Source of the DNA: CAZWDL01 sp964632995
Lineage (GTDB): Bacteria; Bacteroidota; Bacteroidia; Chitinophagales; Saprospiraceae
Assembly: GCA_964632995.1 (NCBI GenBank)
Contig: CAZWDL010000036.1
Coordinates: forward strand, 1 to 57,781
DNA length: 57,781 nt
Direction: 5' to 3'
In this document: in pieces, positions 41,646-50,407 of the stretch
Numbering within the stretch: position 1 is the stretch's first letter
How the letters are laid out: each line of letters starts with the position of its first letter
Made by a program: the position numbers and the translations under genes
The notes under the pieces: model-generated
Database searches by the model: none
What the model was told of the DNA's origin: nothing
The model's input: only the letters and a program-made list of their open reading frames with translations

Positions 41646-41670
41646 GGAAAATATATTTTATTTTCCTTTA
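41646..41670 (+). terminator. First hairpin after the peptide gene
   Basis: GGAAAATA (41646-41653) pairs with TATTTTCC (41659-41666), followed by TTTATAATT, seven bases after the peptide stop. Confidence 0.5.
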
Positions 41671-41677
41671 TAATTAG

Positions 41678-41713
41678 AAAAGGGCTATATTCGTGCATAA
41701 TATAGTCCTTTTG
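41678..41713 (+). terminator. Strong terminator between peptide and kinase genes
   Basis: AAAAGGGCTATATT (41678-41691) pairs with AATATAGTCCTTTT (41699-41712), 14 bp with one G-T pair, U-rich right arm. It lies 23 bases before the kinase start, so most peptide transcripts should stop here. Confidence 0.8.
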
Positions 41714-41735
41714 TCATTTCGTGAAATGATGTCCA

Positions 41736-43655
41736 ATGACCAGCACGGCGCCCCAATCACAGGAGATCAATGAACTGGAGTTTAAGCTACGGCAACACCA
41801 GGAGCCGCTGCAACGACTATTGTTAATTGATAAGCTTGCCGCACATTACTCCTTCACCAACGTCAGCCGGGCCAAAATACTACTCTCCGAGCAATTCGAT
41901 ATTCTCAAAACCCACGACTATCCCGATTTTCGCCTCAATTGCTACCTCAACCTGGCCATTATTGAAAACCAACTGTATAACTTCATCGAAGCAGAGGTGC
42001 TTTTTGTGGAGGCTATTGATCTACTTGAGGACATCGGCAATGTAAAACAACTTGCAGAAGTATACATCGATTATGCGGGTACCTGTATGAACCTCGAAAA
42101 GATGGACGAAGCGGGCGAGTACCTTGAAAAGGCTACAAAACTGCTGCGTAGCTTTCCCGATGAACGGCTTTCCGCACGCGTCATCTGCCGGGAAGGTTTT
42201 ATGAATCTGCACTACTCCAATTTCTCGCGGGCCATCGAACTGTTGCTGGAGGCTGACAAGAAGAAAACCGCACTGAGCAGTCTTTTGCAACTGAAAGATT
42301 ACTACTTCCTGACGCTGATCCATAGCGGCCTGGGTAAAATATACGAACTCAATGATGACCGGGAGAAAAGTGTAGCCGCTTACCTTAAAGTCGTCGGTAT
42401 GTGCGAAGCCATGGGTATGCGTACCCGTCTTTCCTGGCACTATCTCAATGTCGGTAATGGGTTTATGGCCCTCAGTGAAGAGGAAAAGGCAGAGCATTAT
42501 TTTCGCAAAGCAATCGAAACCTCCGATGACATAAGCCGGTACGCCCGCGCCAGCGCCTACGCCAATCTCGGCTATTGCTACTACGAGAAGCGACTCTTCG
42601 AAGAAGCATTGGAACTCTTCGACCGGGCTGAAACACTTTACAAAGAAAAATCAGAAGAAGATTATAAAAACTTCGCCATCATCGAATCCTGGCGCGGTCG
42701 ACTGTTTGCAGAAAATGGAGAAACAGAAAAGGCTACGTATCATTTTGCAGAAGCTTTTGATCTGGCTAAAAAAGTAGAAGACTACAAGCAGCTCTCGGTC
42801 ATCTGCAAGGATATCGCTAATTTCTATGCCGAATTCGGGGATTACAAAAACGCCTTCGAGTACCAGTCTCTGCAGGAAAAATTCGGTGAGCAATATCTCG
42901 AAGAGGTCAATAAACGCAAACAGTGGGAACTGGAAGTGAAATACGAAGCGGAAAAGAAAAAGCAGGAAGCCGAACTGCTCCGACTGCAGGCCACCCGTTT
43001 GCAGCTGAAAGCGCTGCGCGCTCAGATGAATCCGCATTTTATGTACAATGCGCTTAACTCTATTCAACACTTCATTACCTCCAACGAGGTGACTTCGGCC
43101 ACCAAGTACCTGGCTAAATTCGCAAAACTGATGCGGCAAAGTCTGGAATATTCAGATCTGGAGATCATCTCCCTGGAAAAAGAAATTGAATTCCTGGACG
43201 ACTATCTGTACATCAACGAAAAACTTCGCTTCGAAGACCGCCTGAGTTATCAGATCAAAGTGGATGACGACATTGAGGAGGACATCCTCGGCGTGCCTAC
43301 CATGATCGTACAACCTTATGTTGAAAATGCTATCGAGCACGGGCTCCGAACAAAAAAAGACGGCATGGTTTCCGTGCGTTTCTCCCTCTACGAAGAGGAT
43401 ACGATTCTCTGTGTCGTAGAGGATAACGGCATCGGCCGGGAAAGGGCCTATCAGATCCGCGCTTCTGATCCTCAGTTTCTAAACCATCGTTCCAAAGGTA
43501 CTGCGATCACGGAAAAACGGCTCCAGATCTTGCACAATTCCAAGGATAAGAAGGTGTTCGTGGAAACTATTGACCTGAAAGACAGGCAATCCGGGGAAGC
43601 TCTCGGCACCCGGGTGGAAATCAAAATCCCTATTGTCGAAGTACAAATGAAGTAG
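41736..43655 (+). CDS. Soluble TPR-containing sensor histidine kinase (YehU/LytS type)
   Basis: 639 residues with no signal peptide or membrane helix. Residues about 10-390 form TPR-like helical repeats (YLNLAIIENQLYNFIEAEVLF, YANLGYCYYEKRLFEEALELFDRAETLY), then a coiled coil of Glu/Lys and the kinase: H-box QMNPHFMYNALNSIQHFI with the phospho-His, and the ATPase part with VPTMIVQPYVENAIEHGL (N box) and VVEDNGIGRERA (G1). It should phosphorylate a LytTR regulator, most simply the one encoded upstream. TPR sensing in the cytoplasm would suit a peptide or protein ligand, as in RRNPP-type systems, but that is speculation. Confidence 0.9.
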   Translation: MTSTAPQSQEINELEFKLRQHQEPLQRLLLIDKLAAHYSFTNVSRAKILLSEQFDILKTHDYPDFRLNCYLNLAIIENQLYNFIEAEVLFVEAIDLLEDIGNVKQLAEVYIDYAGTCMNLEKMDEAGEYLEKATKLLRSFPDERLSARVICREGFMNLHYSNFSRAIELLLEADKKKTALSSLLQLKDYYFLTLIHSGLGKIYELNDDREKSVAAYLKVVGMCEAMGMRTRLSWHYLNVGNGFMALSEEEKAEHYFRKAIETSDDISRYARASAYANLGYCYYEKRLFEEALELFDRAETLYKEKSEEDYKNFAIIESWRGRLFAENGETEKATYHFAEAFDLAKKVEDYKQLSVICKDIANFYAEFGDYKNAFEYQSLQEKFGEQYLEEVNKRKQWELEVKYEAEKKKQEAELLRLQATRLQLKALRAQMNPHFMYNALNSIQHFITSNEVTSATKYLAKFAKLMRQSLEYSDLEIISLEKEIEFLDDYLYINEKLRFEDRLSYQIKVDDDIEEDILGVPTMIVQPYVENAIEHGLRTKKDGMVSVRFSLYEEDTILCVVEDNGIGRERAYQIRASDPQFLNHRSKGTAITEKRLQILHNSKDKKVFVETIDLKDRQSGEALGTRVEIKIPIVEVQMK

Positions 43656-43821
43656 CTACTACGCCTGATCCCACCAGGCGATCAAAAAAAGATATTGTCG
43701 CTTTCCGTAGCTGCCCTTCCTGTCCGGGCAGTAGCATCCCCGTTTTCTAAGCCATACGCACCACTTTTTTGTCCGGAGGCGCCACAGCCTAATTTGCGCT
43801 TTTTTGAAAGCGATCATGGAT

Positions 43822-43899
43822 TAACTTTGTCGATAAGTTTTCTCATAGTATGTTTAATTTTCCTACACCTTGTTCCCTTCTAGGTGTAGGTTTTTTTTT
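43822..43899 (+). ncRNA. Twin short RNA unit 1 (promoter, conserved head, terminator)
   Basis: A -7 box TAACTTTG (43822-43829, exact TAnnTTTG) is followed by the head AGTTTTCTCATAGTATGTT (43836-43854) and by a terminator CCTACACCT/AGGTGTAGG (43862-43870, 43882-43890) with nine T. The predicted RNA is about 65 nt. It lies 180 bases after the kinase stop, so it might also be that gene's distal terminator, but the identical head in unit 2 argues for a free-standing RNA. Confidence 0.5.
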
Positions 43900-44064
43900 G
43901 CCTGTACCTGAATCCTGGTCTCTTCCCATTAAGCCGAGGATCCGGATTTGCTGATACTGCTTTTTTCTCCCCTTTCCACTTTCTAACCGAAATCAACCAG
44001 ATAGCATAATCAACCCCCCATAACATAAATGTCAGTTTTTAATATAAAAAGGAAGCTGTTTATT

Positions 44065-44143
44065 TACAATTGTAGTTTTCTCATAGTATGTTAATGCTCC
44101 TACATCTGATCAAGCCTCCCCCCTGATGTAGGAGCCTTTTTTT
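44065..44143 (+). ncRNA. Twin short RNA unit 2
   Basis: The same 19-nt head AGTTTTCTCATAGTATGTT (44074-44092), 238 bases after unit 1, again followed by a terminator: GCTCCTACATC (44096-44106) with GATGTAGGAGC (44125-44135) and seven T. Both stems share the CCTACA/TGTAGG core but differ in length and loop. The upstream TACAATTG (44065-44072) is one mismatch from the -7 consensus. No gene follows on this strand; the next gene (pbpC) is on the other strand. Confidence 0.5.
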
Positions 44144-44173
44144 ATCCCACTGGTGCGTCGCCTCTGCCTCGGC

Positions 44174-46570
44174 TTACTCCCGGATAATGATCTCAAATTC
44201 CCGTTCCAGCCGGTGTCCCCGTTCGTCGACCAGGGTGAGTCGGTGCCTGCCCACCGGAGGATGGAGTTCCATTTCGTGGAAAGTCTGGGTGCTTCCCATA
44301 AATTGATTATCCAGGTGCCAGTAAATGGTGGTTTCCGGCAGGCGATGGGCTACGGTGAATACCGTCCGTTGTGTTACTCCGTCGAGGTCTGTGGGTACAA
44401 GGATGCGGGTGGGATAGCGTGGGTAAATGAGTTGCATGGGGGAACCGGGTTGACTGGTGGTTTCCCGGCAATCGGGCCGGACCGGAGGCAAGGAGCGGTA
44501 GGAAGGTTCGTGCCGGCGGTAGTAAAACTCCTGCAGTGGAGGCAGAATGAACCAGGGTTCATGGCGGATGTCGCCCGGGGCTTCACAGTCCGCGTCTACC
44601 TGGTAAGATCCGGAGTCGTCGAGGTGTACAAGGCGATGAAAAGGACATCCGGCAACCTTAGTGCCGTTTCGTGGCGCCCAGACGGTGTCGGCAGGACAGA
44701 TCGGCAAGGCCCGAAAACCACTCTGCCGGCATATTGCCAGGCGGCGCATTTCATCATAGGGCGGATCGAACCATGGCGTGGCCGGCAAAAGATCGGCGAG
44801 GTCGAAGAGCACCGGGGCGGCGGCGCGCACCCCAACCAGCCCGGGCCGTCCTTCGCCATCAGCGTTACCTACCCAAACGGCGATGACGTGGGTAGGTGTT
44901 ATGCCAATGGCCCAGGCATCCCGAAAACCGTAGCTGGTGCCCGTTTTCCAAGCCAGCTGACGGCTGGAGCTGAAGTACTCCCAACTACCCTCGCTACCCG
45001 GCCGTTCCAGTTGTTGCATGGCCTCAAAGGTGAACCAGATCGGCGCCGCAGCGAGCTGGACGGGGTTGTCGGACCGTTTTTCCTGAAGAGAGGGAGCAAC
45101 CTGGTCATTGATTAAATAATCGGCTTGCCGAAAGTCCACCGGATCATATTCCCCGTCAAATGGATAATAATGCCCCAACGTTCTGGCCATCGAGGCATAC
45201 ACCCCTGCCAGGTCCCACAAGCTTGCTTCGGCGCCGCCCAGGATGAGGGTAAGGCCGTAGTGGTCAGGGGGCTGCGTAATCGTACTAAGACCTAGCTGCC
45301 GCAGATGGTGATGGAATTTTTCCAGCCCATAGTCGCGCAGCAGGTGAACCATGGGAACATTGAGTGACCGGCTCAATGCCTGCCGGGCAGGCACCACACC
45401 GCTGAACGATTTATTGAAGTTCTCCGGACGGAAACCGTGGATGGTGCTCGGTACGTCGGGGGTCAGCATTTGCGGTAAAAGCTGTCCTTCCTGAAGCATT
45501 AGAGCATACAGAAAGGGTTTGAGAATGGAGCCGGTGCTGCGCGGGGCGGTAATAATGTCCACCGCTCCGGCATGGTCCTTCCCAGCGCCGGGGGCATTAC
45601 CGGCGTAGGCGCGCACGGCGCCGCTCTCTACCTCCACGATCAGGGCAGCGATGTTGTGTATGCCGTTGTGGCGGAGCTGTTGCCGGTGGCGTTGCAGGAT
45701 ACTGTTTACCTGCTGTTGTAAGCGCTGGTCCAGCGTACTGCGATACCGCGCAGCGCCGCCTTTTTGAGCGAAGGCGCGGTCGAGCAGATGAGGAGCGGTG
45801 CGGGGTAGAGGATGGGGCGTCTCTGGCAGGGCTTCGGCAAGGGCCAGTTCGAGGCTGAGGGTGTCGATCTTTCCCGACCGGTGCAGGCGCCTCAGCAGGC
45901 GGTTGCGCTTGGCGAGCAAGGCTTCGCGGTTGCGGCCCGGATGAATCAGCGCCGGGCTGTTAGGCAGTACAGCCAGAGTAGCCGCCTCGCTCCAGGACAA
46001 AAGCGCCGGCGGCTTGGCGAAGTAACGCCAGGTCGCTGCTTCCAGCCCGACGACGTTGCCGCCGAAGGGCGCATGGGAGGCGTATAATACCAGGATTTCC
46101 TCTTTAGCGTAACTCCACTCCAGCCGGGTCGCCATGATCGCTTCAATCAGTTTGTGCCAAAGATTGCGCGGCCGGTCGCCCCGGGCCAGGCGAATGACCT
46201 GCATAGTCAGGGTGCTTCCTCCGCTGACTACGGCGCCGGCTTCCAGATTCTGCATCAGCGCCCGCCCGATAGCCAGCGGATCCACGCCGGGGTGTTGGTA
46301 AAAGCGCCGGTCTTCGAATTCCAGGATAGCTTCCCGGAATTTGACCGGCACGCTGTCGAGCGCCGGAAAACGCCATTGCCCATCGGCGGCGATCCGCGCG
46401 CCCAGCAGCTCCCCCTGCCGGTCCTCCAGCACCGTACTATAGGGCGTGCGGAACAAAGGGTGGGGCAGGCAAAAGGCGTAGGCCAGCAGGAGCATCGCTA
46501 TTACTCCAAGCGTAACACGCCAGTGGCGGCGAAACAGCCAATGACCGAATTGACGAAGTCGACGGCTCAT
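44174..46570 (-). CDS. pbpC: Penicillin-binding protein 1C
   Basis: 798 residues. One N-terminal membrane helix (about 18-34), the glycosyltransferase domain (catalytic EFEDRRFYQHPGVD near 87; GGSTLTMQVIRL; ATRLEWSYAKEEIL), a transpeptidase domain (SxxK in GSILKP near 340, SLN in SRSLNVPM, KTGTS in AWKTGTSYG) and a C-terminal PBP1C-specific domain (about 700-798: LIYPRYPTRILVPTDLD...HLDNQFMGSTQTFHEMEL). It polymerises and may cross-link peptidoglycan in the periplasm. In many genomes pbpC sits next to an alpha-2-macroglobulin gene; here none is adjacent (443 bases of non-coding DNA upstream). Confidence 0.95.
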   Translation of the reverse strand: MSRRLRQFGHWLFRRHWRVTLGVIAMLLLAYAFCLPHPLFRTPYSTVLEDRQGELLGARIAADGQWRFPALDSVPVKFREAILEFEDRRFYQHPGVDPLAIGRALMQNLEAGAVVSGGSTLTMQVIRLARGDRPRNLWHKLIEAIMATRLEWSYAKEEILVLYASHAPFGGNVVGLEAATWRYFAKPPALLSWSEAATLAVLPNSPALIHPGRNREALLAKRNRLLRRLHRSGKIDTLSLELALAEALPETPHPLPRTAPHLLDRAFAQKGGAARYRSTLDQRLQQQVNSILQRHRQQLRHNGIHNIAALIVEVESGAVRAYAGNAPGAGKDHAGAVDIITAPRSTGSILKPFLYALMLQEGQLLPQMLTPDVPSTIHGFRPENFNKSFSGVVPARQALSRSLNVPMVHLLRDYGLEKFHHHLRQLGLSTITQPPDHYGLTLILGGAEASLWDLAGVYASMARTLGHYYPFDGEYDPVDFRQADYLINDQVAPSLQEKRSDNPVQLAAAPIWFTFEAMQQLERPGSEGSWEYFSSSRQLAWKTGTSYGFRDAWAIGITPTHVIAVWVGNADGEGRPGLVGVRAAAPVLFDLADLLPATPWFDPPYDEMRRLAICRQSGFRALPICPADTVWAPRNGTKVAGCPFHRLVHLDDSGSYQVDADCEAPGDIRHEPWFILPPLQEFYYRRHEPSYRSLPPVRPDCRETTSQPGSPMQLIYPRYPTRILVPTDLDGVTQRTVFTVAHRLPETTIYWHLDNQFMGSTQTFHEMELHPPVGRHRLTLVDERGHRLEREFEIIIRE

Positions 46571-47014
46571 GTTATTTGCTTTGGGTAAAGACGCAACTTA
46601 AGGAAAAATCGGCAGCGGGGCTACTATTCTATTATCAGCTGATCGACAGCAAATAAGCCAGTGAAAACTGAAAGGCCTGTTTTAGACGCTTCGCTGTTTA
46701 CCTCCGTAGAGGTGATCTTTTTGTCGAAGAGGTGAAATTTCAACACTATCGTTCCTATCGGTAGAAATTTTAACATGCCCTTACTTTAAACCCGTGAATC
46801 CGGAAGCAGATCCCGGTGCTACAGAATTGTGTGGCGACAATTTTAATGACAACCGCAACCAATAGTAACAAAGATACTACCGGGGCTCAACTCCTGGTAC
46901 GGATCGATAAGCAAGGGCAGCGGGAGCCTCCCATTCTCCTTTCAATTTAATGCTCTTTCCATTTTCTTTCCTATTTTAGCTTTGTTATAATTCTTTCTGG
47001 CTAAACTGTAATGT
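46571..47014. other. Divergent intergenic region, 444 bp
   Basis: No gene seen. It contains a short CTATCG/CGGTAG stem (46746-46764) and, at the right end, a -7 box for the GH13 gene. Otherwise nothing recognisable. Confidence 0.4.
46977..46984 (+). promoter_or_regulatory. Candidate -7 box (TAGCTTTG) for the GH13 gene
   Basis: Exact TAnnTTTG match 30 bases before the ATG at 47015; no clear -33 TTTG. Confidence 0.45.
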
Positions 47015-49858
47015 ATGAATAACCGACTAATCTTACTAGTCGCGGTCTTGATATGGACTGCGGTCACTGCTCAGGCACAAATCATCACCGCGGATCCTGC
47101 CTTCCCTAAAGTGAGTGATGCTGTCACCATTACCTTTGACGCCACCCAGGGTACGGGCGGACTGGCCGATTGCAACTGCGACGTCTATCTGCATACCGGC
47201 GTCATCACCAGCGCCAGCGCCAATGCTTCCGACTGGAAAAACGTGGTCACCGAATGGGGCGTCGCCAATGATGACTGGAAGATGGAACGCGTATCCGGAG
47301 AAGCTAATTTATATCAGTATACTATTGAACCTTCTATTCGCGAGTTCTACGACATCGGTAATAACGAAACGGTGGAACAGATGGCCTTCGTCTTTCGCGA
47401 TGCAAACGGTAACCTCGAAGGAAAAGCTACGGGCGGCGAGGATATCTACTACGAAGTTTTTCCCGACGATTTCGAGTTTACGGCCATCCTGCAGTCCCCC
47501 ACTGCACAAAATATCGTCGCCGATCTTGGCGAAAGCATTACCATCCGGCTAACCGTTTCCGCGGAAGCGACCATCAGTGTATTTGAGGACGGCGTACTCC
47601 GCACCGAAATGACCGGACAAGAACTGGATTACGAGCTCCCGGTGGAGCAGACGGGCACTCACCTGGTGGAAATTGTCGCCGACGCGGGCAATGAGCTGCG
47701 GCAAACCTTTTCTTTCAATTATGCCGTTCCGCTCGATCTGTCGCCGCAGCCCCTGCCGGCCGATACGGAATTTGGGATTACCCTCATGGGAGATACCGCT
47801 ATGCGCCTGGCGCTGTACGCCCCCGGTAAGGAGCATGTCTTCGCCATCGGCGATTTCAGCAATTGGATGCCCGACACAGATTTTCAACTGGCCAATACGC
47901 CGGACGGCGCCACCTGGTGGATCGATATCGGCGGTCTGAAGCCCGGTGAAAATGTGCGCTTCCAATATCTCGTGGACGGGGAGATACTCATCGCCGATCC
48001 CTACAGCCGCGTCATACTGGATCCCGTGCACGACGGTTTTATTCCGCAAGTCACTTACCCCGACCTGCCGCCTTATCCGGAAGGCCTGACCACCGGCATT
48101 GTCACCCTGGTCCAGCCGGGAGCTCCGGTTTATGAATGGGCGACAGATGATTTTCAGGCGCCTCCTAAGGAGGAATTGGTCGTTTACGAACTATTGATCC
48201 GCGACTTTATCGACCGGCACGATTACGCTACCCTGATTGATACCCTGTCTTATCTGGACGAGTTGGGCGTCAACGCTATTGAACTGATGCCCGTCAACGA
48301 ATTCGAGGGTAATATCAGCTGGGGCTACAATCCCAGCTATCATCTGTCGCTGGACAAGTACTACGGCACGATCAACGAATTCAAGCGTTTTGTGGATTCC
48401 TGTCATGCCCGCGATATCGCCGTCATCCTCGACGTGGTCTACAACCATGCCTTTAGCCAGAGCCCCCTGGCCCGGCTGTACTGGGATGACAGCCAGAACC
48501 GGCCCGCTACCGACAACCCCTGGCTCAATCCGGAAGCCCGGCATCCTTTTAATGTGGGCTCTGATTTCAATCACGAAAGTCAGGCAACACGTACTTTCGT
48601 TGATCAGGCCATGAAGTACTGGCTATCGGAATTCCGGGTCGACGGCTTTCGCTTTGACTTGTCGAAAGGATTTACTCAAACCCAGTCCTTCAACGTCGGA
48701 ACCTGGAACCAGTACGACGCCGACCGCATCGCGACCCTGAAACACTACGCCGATGTAGTCTGGAATACGAATTCCGACGCCTATGTCATCCTGGAACACT
48801 TCGCCGAAAACCGAGAAGAGGAAGAGTTGTCAGCGTACGGTATGATGCTGTGGGCCGGCTTTGGCGTTCATGATAATTACCTGGAGGCGGCTATGGGCTA
48901 CAGCTCCAACCTCACTTCGGCTGACTATGCCTCCCGTGGCTGGGAAGATCCGCATCTGATTGCCTATATGGAGAGCCACGATGAAGAGCGGATGATGTAC
49001 AAAAACATCAACTTCGGCAACAGCAGCGGCGGCTATAACGTGAAAGATTTCTCTACGGCGCTGGACCGGATAGAACTGGCGAGTGCTTTCTTCTACACCG
49101 TTCCAGGTCCCAAGATGCTCTGGCAGTTCGGTGAACTGGGGTATGATTTCCCCATTAATTACTGCCCGAACGGAACCGTCAACGAAGGTTGCCGTACTGA
49201 TCCTAAACCCATCCGCTGGGATTACTTCGCCGATCCGGAACGGCGCGATGTCTATGAAGTGGTTCGTTCGCTTGCTTACCTGAAAACTAATTTCGATGTT
49301 TTTAACACGGGCGACTACTCGCTCGTTCTCAATCGCGACGACTGGAAAACCATCCACCTACGCCATTCCGAATTTAATGTAGCGGTGCAGGGTAACTTTG
49401 ACGTCAGCGCCAGCTCCGTTTCTAATCCCTTTCCTAACACAGGATGGTGGTATGAGTACTTCAGCGGCGATAGTCTGCTGGTGCAGGATGCGACCGCTCC
49501 GCTCGCTCTTGAACCTGGTGAATATCGCCTCTACACGACGGAGCGTATCGAACGCCCCGATCCGCTGCCGCTGCTGACCAGCCGGCCGGTAGTAGTAAAA
49601 GACCGCTTCGAACTGGACGTTTATCCCAACCCGACGGATGGTCGTACCACAGTTACTTATCAGCTTGAGCAAAACGGATGGGTGCAACTTGAGCTTTACG
49701 ATGCCCTCGGCCGCAGGGTGCAAAGCATAATCGATGCCTTGCAGCCACCCGGCCCTCATCATATTCCCCTTACCGCCTCTCTGGCGCCGGGCGCCTACAT
49801 CCTGCACCTGCAGGTAGGCGGGGCAGTGGAAACCCGGCGAATAGTCGTGATGGAGTAA
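47015..49858 (+). CDS. Secreted GH13 alpha-amylase-family enzyme with T9SS tail
   Basis: 947 residues. Signal peptide at about 1-21 (ends AQAQ). Two N-terminal beta-sandwich modules: one at 22-160, and a CBM48/E-set-like module at about 255-345 (HVFAIGDFSNWMPDTDF, VRFQYLVDGEILIADPYS). The GH13 barrel begins near 390: ELLIRDFIDRHDY, VNAIELMPVNEFEG, DVVYNHAF (region I), VDGFRFDLSKGF with the nucleophile Asp, YVILEHFAEN with the acid/base Glu, YMESHDEERMM with the stabilising Asp. Residues about 865-947 are a type A T9SS domain (LDVYPNPTDGR, ELYDALGRRVQ). It likely cleaves alpha-1,4 glucans such as starch or glycogen at the cell surface. No SusCD genes are adjacent. Confidence 0.93.
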   Translation: MNNRLILLVAVLIWTAVTAQAQIITADPAFPKVSDAVTITFDATQGTGGLADCNCDVYLHTGVITSASANASDWKNVVTEWGVANDDWKMERVSGEANLYQYTIEPSIREFYDIGNNETVEQMAFVFRDANGNLEGKATGGEDIYYEVFPDDFEFTAILQSPTAQNIVADLGESITIRLTVSAEATISVFEDGVLRTEMTGQELDYELPVEQTGTHLVEIVADAGNELRQTFSFNYAVPLDLSPQPLPADTEFGITLMGDTAMRLALYAPGKEHVFAIGDFSNWMPDTDFQLANTPDGATWWIDIGGLKPGENVRFQYLVDGEILIADPYSRVILDPVHDGFIPQVTYPDLPPYPEGLTTGIVTLVQPGAPVYEWATDDFQAPPKEELVVYELLIRDFIDRHDYATLIDTLSYLDELGVNAIELMPVNEFEGNISWGYNPSYHLSLDKYYGTINEFKRFVDSCHARDIAVILDVVYNHAFSQSPLARLYWDDSQNRPATDNPWLNPEARHPFNVGSDFNHESQATRTFVDQAMKYWLSEFRVDGFRFDLSKGFTQTQSFNVGTWNQYDADRIATLKHYADVVWNTNSDAYVILEHFAENREEEELSAYGMMLWAGFGVHDNYLEAAMGYSSNLTSADYASRGWEDPHLIAYMESHDEERMMYKNINFGNSSGGYNVKDFSTALDRIELASAFFYTVPGPKMLWQFGELGYDFPINYCPNGTVNEGCRTDPKPIRWDYFADPERRDVYEVVRSLAYLKTNFDVFNTGDYSLVLNRDDWKTIHLRHSEFNVAVQGNFDVSASSVSNPFPNTGWWYEYFSGDSLLVQDATAPLALEPGEYRLYTTERIERPDPLPLLTSRPVVVKDRFELDVYPNPTDGRTTVTYQLEQNGWVQLELYDALGRRVQSIIDALQPPGPHHIPLTASLAPGAYILHLQVGGAVETRRIVVME

Positions 49859-50407
49859 CAGGGGGAACTTGCGAAAGGATCTAAATGCTGGTGGAAGTCA
49901 GCAGGTACCTGGATATAACGTGATCATAGCGGAGTGTTTCAGGAAATTGAGTTTTAAACAGCTGCTGGCTTCCAACTTCCCCTTTGCCGCGATGTGTCCG
50001 GATTAGTACAGTGGATTTTCCGGGTAAGGATTGGCAGATAAGGCCCCTTATTGCTTTGCAGAGAAATCCAACTGTTTGCCGGGGGACTCTTTCTCAGCCG
50101 AATACTTTTCCCTTATCGGCGCCGTTATGATGGTAATGCCGGTCCGGCCCAAGGGGCTTTTCCGCCAAACCAGGTATTCGACTTCCTGAAGCCCTGCGGT
50201 TGAATGGCGGCCGGCAGAGCCGCCGTACGCGCATAACCGGGAAAGGGCAAATGCGGTAAATTAGACCGGCCTGTTCTTGGAAATTTTCATAACTTAACAA
50301 GCCCTTCCGGTTACTGGTAATGTTGGCCTTATGATCCCCTTTTCTATTTCGCACATTTAAAAACAAGGGGGGACGGAAGGGCGAAGGACTATCAAAGGAA
50401 ACTACCC
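49859..50407. other. Intergenic region, 549 bp
   Basis: No convincing gene, no clear -7 box. A short ATAAGG-CC-CCTTAT stem (50038-50051) is the only structure. A 90-codon minus-strand frame has no features of a real protein. Confidence 0.4.

Noticed and set aside
44153..45115. 320-codon plus-strand frame opposite pbpC
   Set aside because: Antisense shadow; pbpC has intact transglycosylase and transpeptidase motifs across the region.
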